From the NCBI GenBank assembly GCA_938073895.1, contig CALJFB010000028.1, positions 1-52,759 of the forward strand: 52,759 nucleotides of DNA, written 5' to 3'. The notes beneath the pieces are model-generated. The model saw only the letters and a list, made by a program, of their open reading frames with translations, was not told the DNA's origin and did no database searches. Below are positions 51,002 to 52,759 of this stretch, piece by piece. The position numbers and the translations under genes are program-made. Numbering within the stretch: the first letter of the stretch is position 1; every line of letters begins with the position of its first letter. The DNA is from an uncultured Flavobacteriaceae bacterium (lineage in GTDB: Bacteria > Bacteroidota > Bacteroidia > Flavobacteriales > Flavobacteriaceae).

Positions 51002-52345
51002 ATGGAACATAAAATTGAAGCTTTTTTAAATAGCGTAAAAGAGAGAAATGCAAACGAGCCAGAATTTATGCAAGCGGTTCATGAGGTTGCAGAAACTGTA
51101 ATTCCTTTTATTGAAGATAATCCTCAATACAAGGATAAAATGTTATTAGAACGTATGGTAGAACCAGAACGTACTATAATATTTAGAGTTCCTTGGATTG
51201 ACGATGCTGGTAACACTCAAGTAAATAGAGCTTTTAGAGTTGAGTTTAACTCTGCTATAGGACCTTACAAAGGTGGATTACGTTTTCATCCATCTGTAAA
51301 CTTAAGTATTCTTAAATTTTTAGGATTTGAGCAAGTATTTAAAAACTCTTTAACAACTTTACCTATGGGTGGAGGAAAAGGAGGAAGTGATTTTAATCCT
51401 AAAGGAAAAAGTGATAACGAAGTTATGCGTTTTTGCCAATCTTTTATGAGTGAATTAGCACGCCATATAGGAGCTAATACAGATGTTCCTGCAGGAGATA
51501 TTGGTGTTGGAGGAAGAGAAATAGGTTATATGTTTGGGCAATATAAACGTTTAAGAAACGAATTTACAGGTATTTTAACAGGTAAAGGTTTGTCTTATGG
51601 AGGTTCTTTAATTAGACCAGAAGCTACAGGATACGGTTGTGTTTATTTTGCAAAAAATATGTTAGCAACTAAAAACGACTCTTTTGAAGGTAAAACAGTT
51701 GTTATTTCTGGGTCTGGAAATGTCGCACAATACGCTTGTGAAAAAGCAACACAATTAGGAGCTAAGGTAACTACGCTGTCTGATTCTGGTGGATATATTT
51801 TAGATGACGCAGGTATAGATGCAGAAAAGTTAGCATTTATAATGGATCTTAAAAATGTTAAAAGAGGAAGAATTAGCGAATATGTTGCAAAGTACAGTTC
51901 TGCTAAATATTTTGAAGGAAAACGTCCTTGGAACGAAACGTGCGATATCGCATTGCCATGTGCAACTCAAAACGAGTTAAATGGAGATGAGGCTAAAGCA
52001 TTAGTTAAAAATGGTGTAAAAGTTGTTGCAGAAGGTGCAAATATGCCAACCACACCAGACGCTATTGAAATATTACAAGGTGCAAATGTATTATTTGCTC
52101 CAGGTAAAGCTTCTAATGCAGGTGGAGTTGCAACGTCAGGCTTAGAAATGAGTCAAAATAGTTTACGCTTTAACTGGACAAGAGAAGAAGTAGATACTAA
52201 ATTAAAGCAAATTATGAGTGATATTCATACATCTTGTGTAGAATATGGTACCGCCAAAGATGGTTCTGTAGATTACGTTAAAGGTGCAAATATTGCAGGT
52301 TTTGTTAAGGTTGCAGATGCTATGTTAGCTCAAGGAGTCGTTTAG
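51002..52345 (+). CDS. gdhA: NADP-type glutamate dehydrogenase GdhA
   Basis: A 447-residue enzyme that reversibly aminates 2-oxoglutarate to glutamate, the same length as E. coli GdhA. The substrate Lys lie in [14 protein letters not shown] and [16 protein letters not shown] (Lys126). [17 protein letters not shown] contains the catalytic Asp, and [17 protein letters not shown] is the Rossmann loop; the following residues lack the acidic end typical of NAD enzymes. [19 protein letters not shown] closes the active site. It stands alone between terminators. Confidence 0.96.
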   Translation: MEHKIEAFLNSVKERNANEPEFMQAVHEVAETVIPFIEDNPQYKDKMLLERMVEPERTIIFRVPWIDDAGNTQVNRAFRVEFNSAIGPYKGGLRFHPSVNLSILKFLGFEQVFKNSLTTLPMGGGKGGSDFNPKGKSDNEVMRFCQSFMSELARHIGANTDVPAGDIGVGGREIGYMFGQYKRLRNEFTGILTGKGLSYGGSLIRPEATGYGCVYFAKNMLATKNDSFEGKTVVISGSGNVAQYACEKATQLGAKVTTLSDSGGYILDDAGIDAEKLAFIMDLKNVKRGRISEYVAKYSSAKYFEGKRPWNETCDIALPCATQNELNGDEAKALVKNGVKVVAEGANMPTTPDAIEILQGANVLFAPGKASNAGGVATSGLEMSQNSLRFNWTREEVDTKLKQIMSDIHTSCVEYGTAKDGSVDYVKGANIAGFVKVADAMLAQGVV

Positions 52346-52368
52346 ATTCTTAATACTATACTATAGTT

Positions 52369-52403
52369 AAAAGCCTTTAAATTAATTTTTAAAGGCTTTT
52401 TTT
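52369..52403. terminator. Terminator between gdhA and the convergent gene
   Basis: A 13-bp perfect inverted repeat (AAAAGCCTTTAAA, TTTAAAGGCTTTT) with T-runs on both strands; it can serve both genes. Confidence 0.9.
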
Positions 52404-52411
52404 ATTAAAGA

Positions 52412-52759
52412 CTATGGTGTATTAACTCTTGTTAGATTAATTAAATTTCGTTCTATAATTTCAATAATAACAATATCTGGTTTTACTTTTTCTATAAGTT
52501 TAGTGTCTATATTTTGATGTTTTATATAGCTTACCTCATTAAAAGTGTTGTTCAGAAACAACATTAAATTATCAGAAAATGAATCTCTTATAACCATTAG
52601 TTTTTTCTTACCTTTTTGGTTTTTAAAATGTTTTAATGAAAGATTATAACTTAGTGTGTCTATGTCTATTTTTTCTTTCCTTTTAAAAGAAAATCTTTCT
52701 ACTTTATTTTTGGATTGTATTATTACTGATAAATCTCCGGTATAGTCTTTAGTCTTAGT
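52412..52759 (-). CDS. AlgX-like SGNH O-acetyltransferase domain, N-terminus cut by window edge
   Basis: The frame is open from the right edge to the stop at 52414-52412, 115 residues. The visible part reads KLMVIRDSFSDNLMLFLNNTFNEVSYIKHQNID and KPDIVIIEIIERNLINL, the closing segments of AlgX/AlgJ-like or DHHW SGNH proteins that O-acetylate exopolysaccharides; in that family RDSF precedes the last active-site strand. The earlier part and any signal lie outside the window. The internal Met at 52597 is not the start. Substrate and locus cannot be judged from this fragment. Confidence 0.7.
   Translation of the reverse strand, partial: TKTKDYTGDLSVIIQSKNKVERFSFKRKEKIDIDTLSYNLSLKHFKNQKGKKKLMVIRDSFSDNLMLFLNNTFNEVSYIKHQNIDTKLIEKVKPDIVIIEIIERNLINLTRVNTP

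Noticed and set aside
1..52759. CRISPR array, prophage, transposase or anti-phage island
   Set aside because: No spaced direct repeats, integrase, transposase or defence-type domains were found; the only mobile-like signal is the palindromic repeat pair.

Overview
The window is a low-GC stretch of a Flavobacteriaceae-type chromosome (phylum Bacteroidota). Three things support this: promoters carry the Bacteroidota -7 box TAnnTTTG instead of Pribnow boxes; the gene sets are typical of the group (Bat aerotolerance operon, HemC-HemD fusion, an amidophosphoribosyltransferase of over 600 residues, an IPExxxVDY-type protein between rnc and pyk); and lipoprotein signals are frequent. The genus cannot be fixed from the sequence alone. 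One tRNA gene is present. I see no rRNA, CRISPR array, prophage or complete insertion sequence.

Layout. (1) 1-3386 is a very AT-rich accessory segment on the minus strand: a lipoprotein cut by the left edge, a decayed gene fragment, two small membrane or secreted proteins, and a lipoprotein with a C-terminal HEIIH zincin-like domain. Its start lies in a run of six AAAC repeats that puts the ATG out of frame, so it looks like a phase-variable gene captured in the OFF state. (2) 3542-19783 is a heme region: hemJ, a MATE transporter and hemH on the minus strand; a large TraB/GumN-like secreted protein; then an AraC regulator divergent from hemA, hemCD, tRNA-Ser, hemE, EI24 and GNAT genes, hemF, ychJ-like and hemB. 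Only hemL is missing from the route from glutamyl-tRNA to heme. A roughly 145-bp palindromic repeat sits directly downstream of both hemJ and hemB, in the same orientation relative to each gene. (3) 20040-22514 holds a CNNM/CBS protein, an O6-alkylguanine-DNA methyltransferase and a DUF2975-HTH pair with palindromes at its promoter. (4) 22564-25505 holds a beta carbonic anhydrase, a SulP-STAS anion transporter and a small membrane protein. (5) 25564-34732 is a complete Bat locus: moxR, DUF58, a large membrane protein, batA, batB, batC, batD, batE. (6) 34889-43879 is mixed housekeeping: SDR, HhH and OmpA envelope proteins, ALDH7, CYTH, YjdF-like, dinB, pyk. (7) 43994-52345 holds rnc-fabF-acpP, purN, RNase H, a PfkB kinase, a PurF-type enzyme and gdhA. 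The right edge cuts an AlgX-like SGNH protein.

How the parts work together. The heme genes form a nearly complete local pathway, probably under the adjacent AraC regulator, whose shared upstream region with hemA has four TAGCG-type sites spaced about two helical turns apart. Carbonic anhydrase and SulP probably supply bicarbonate. The Bat proteins probably form an AAA/VWA membrane-associated complex. The most unusual element is the AAAC repeat that controls the start of the zincin-like lipoprotein.
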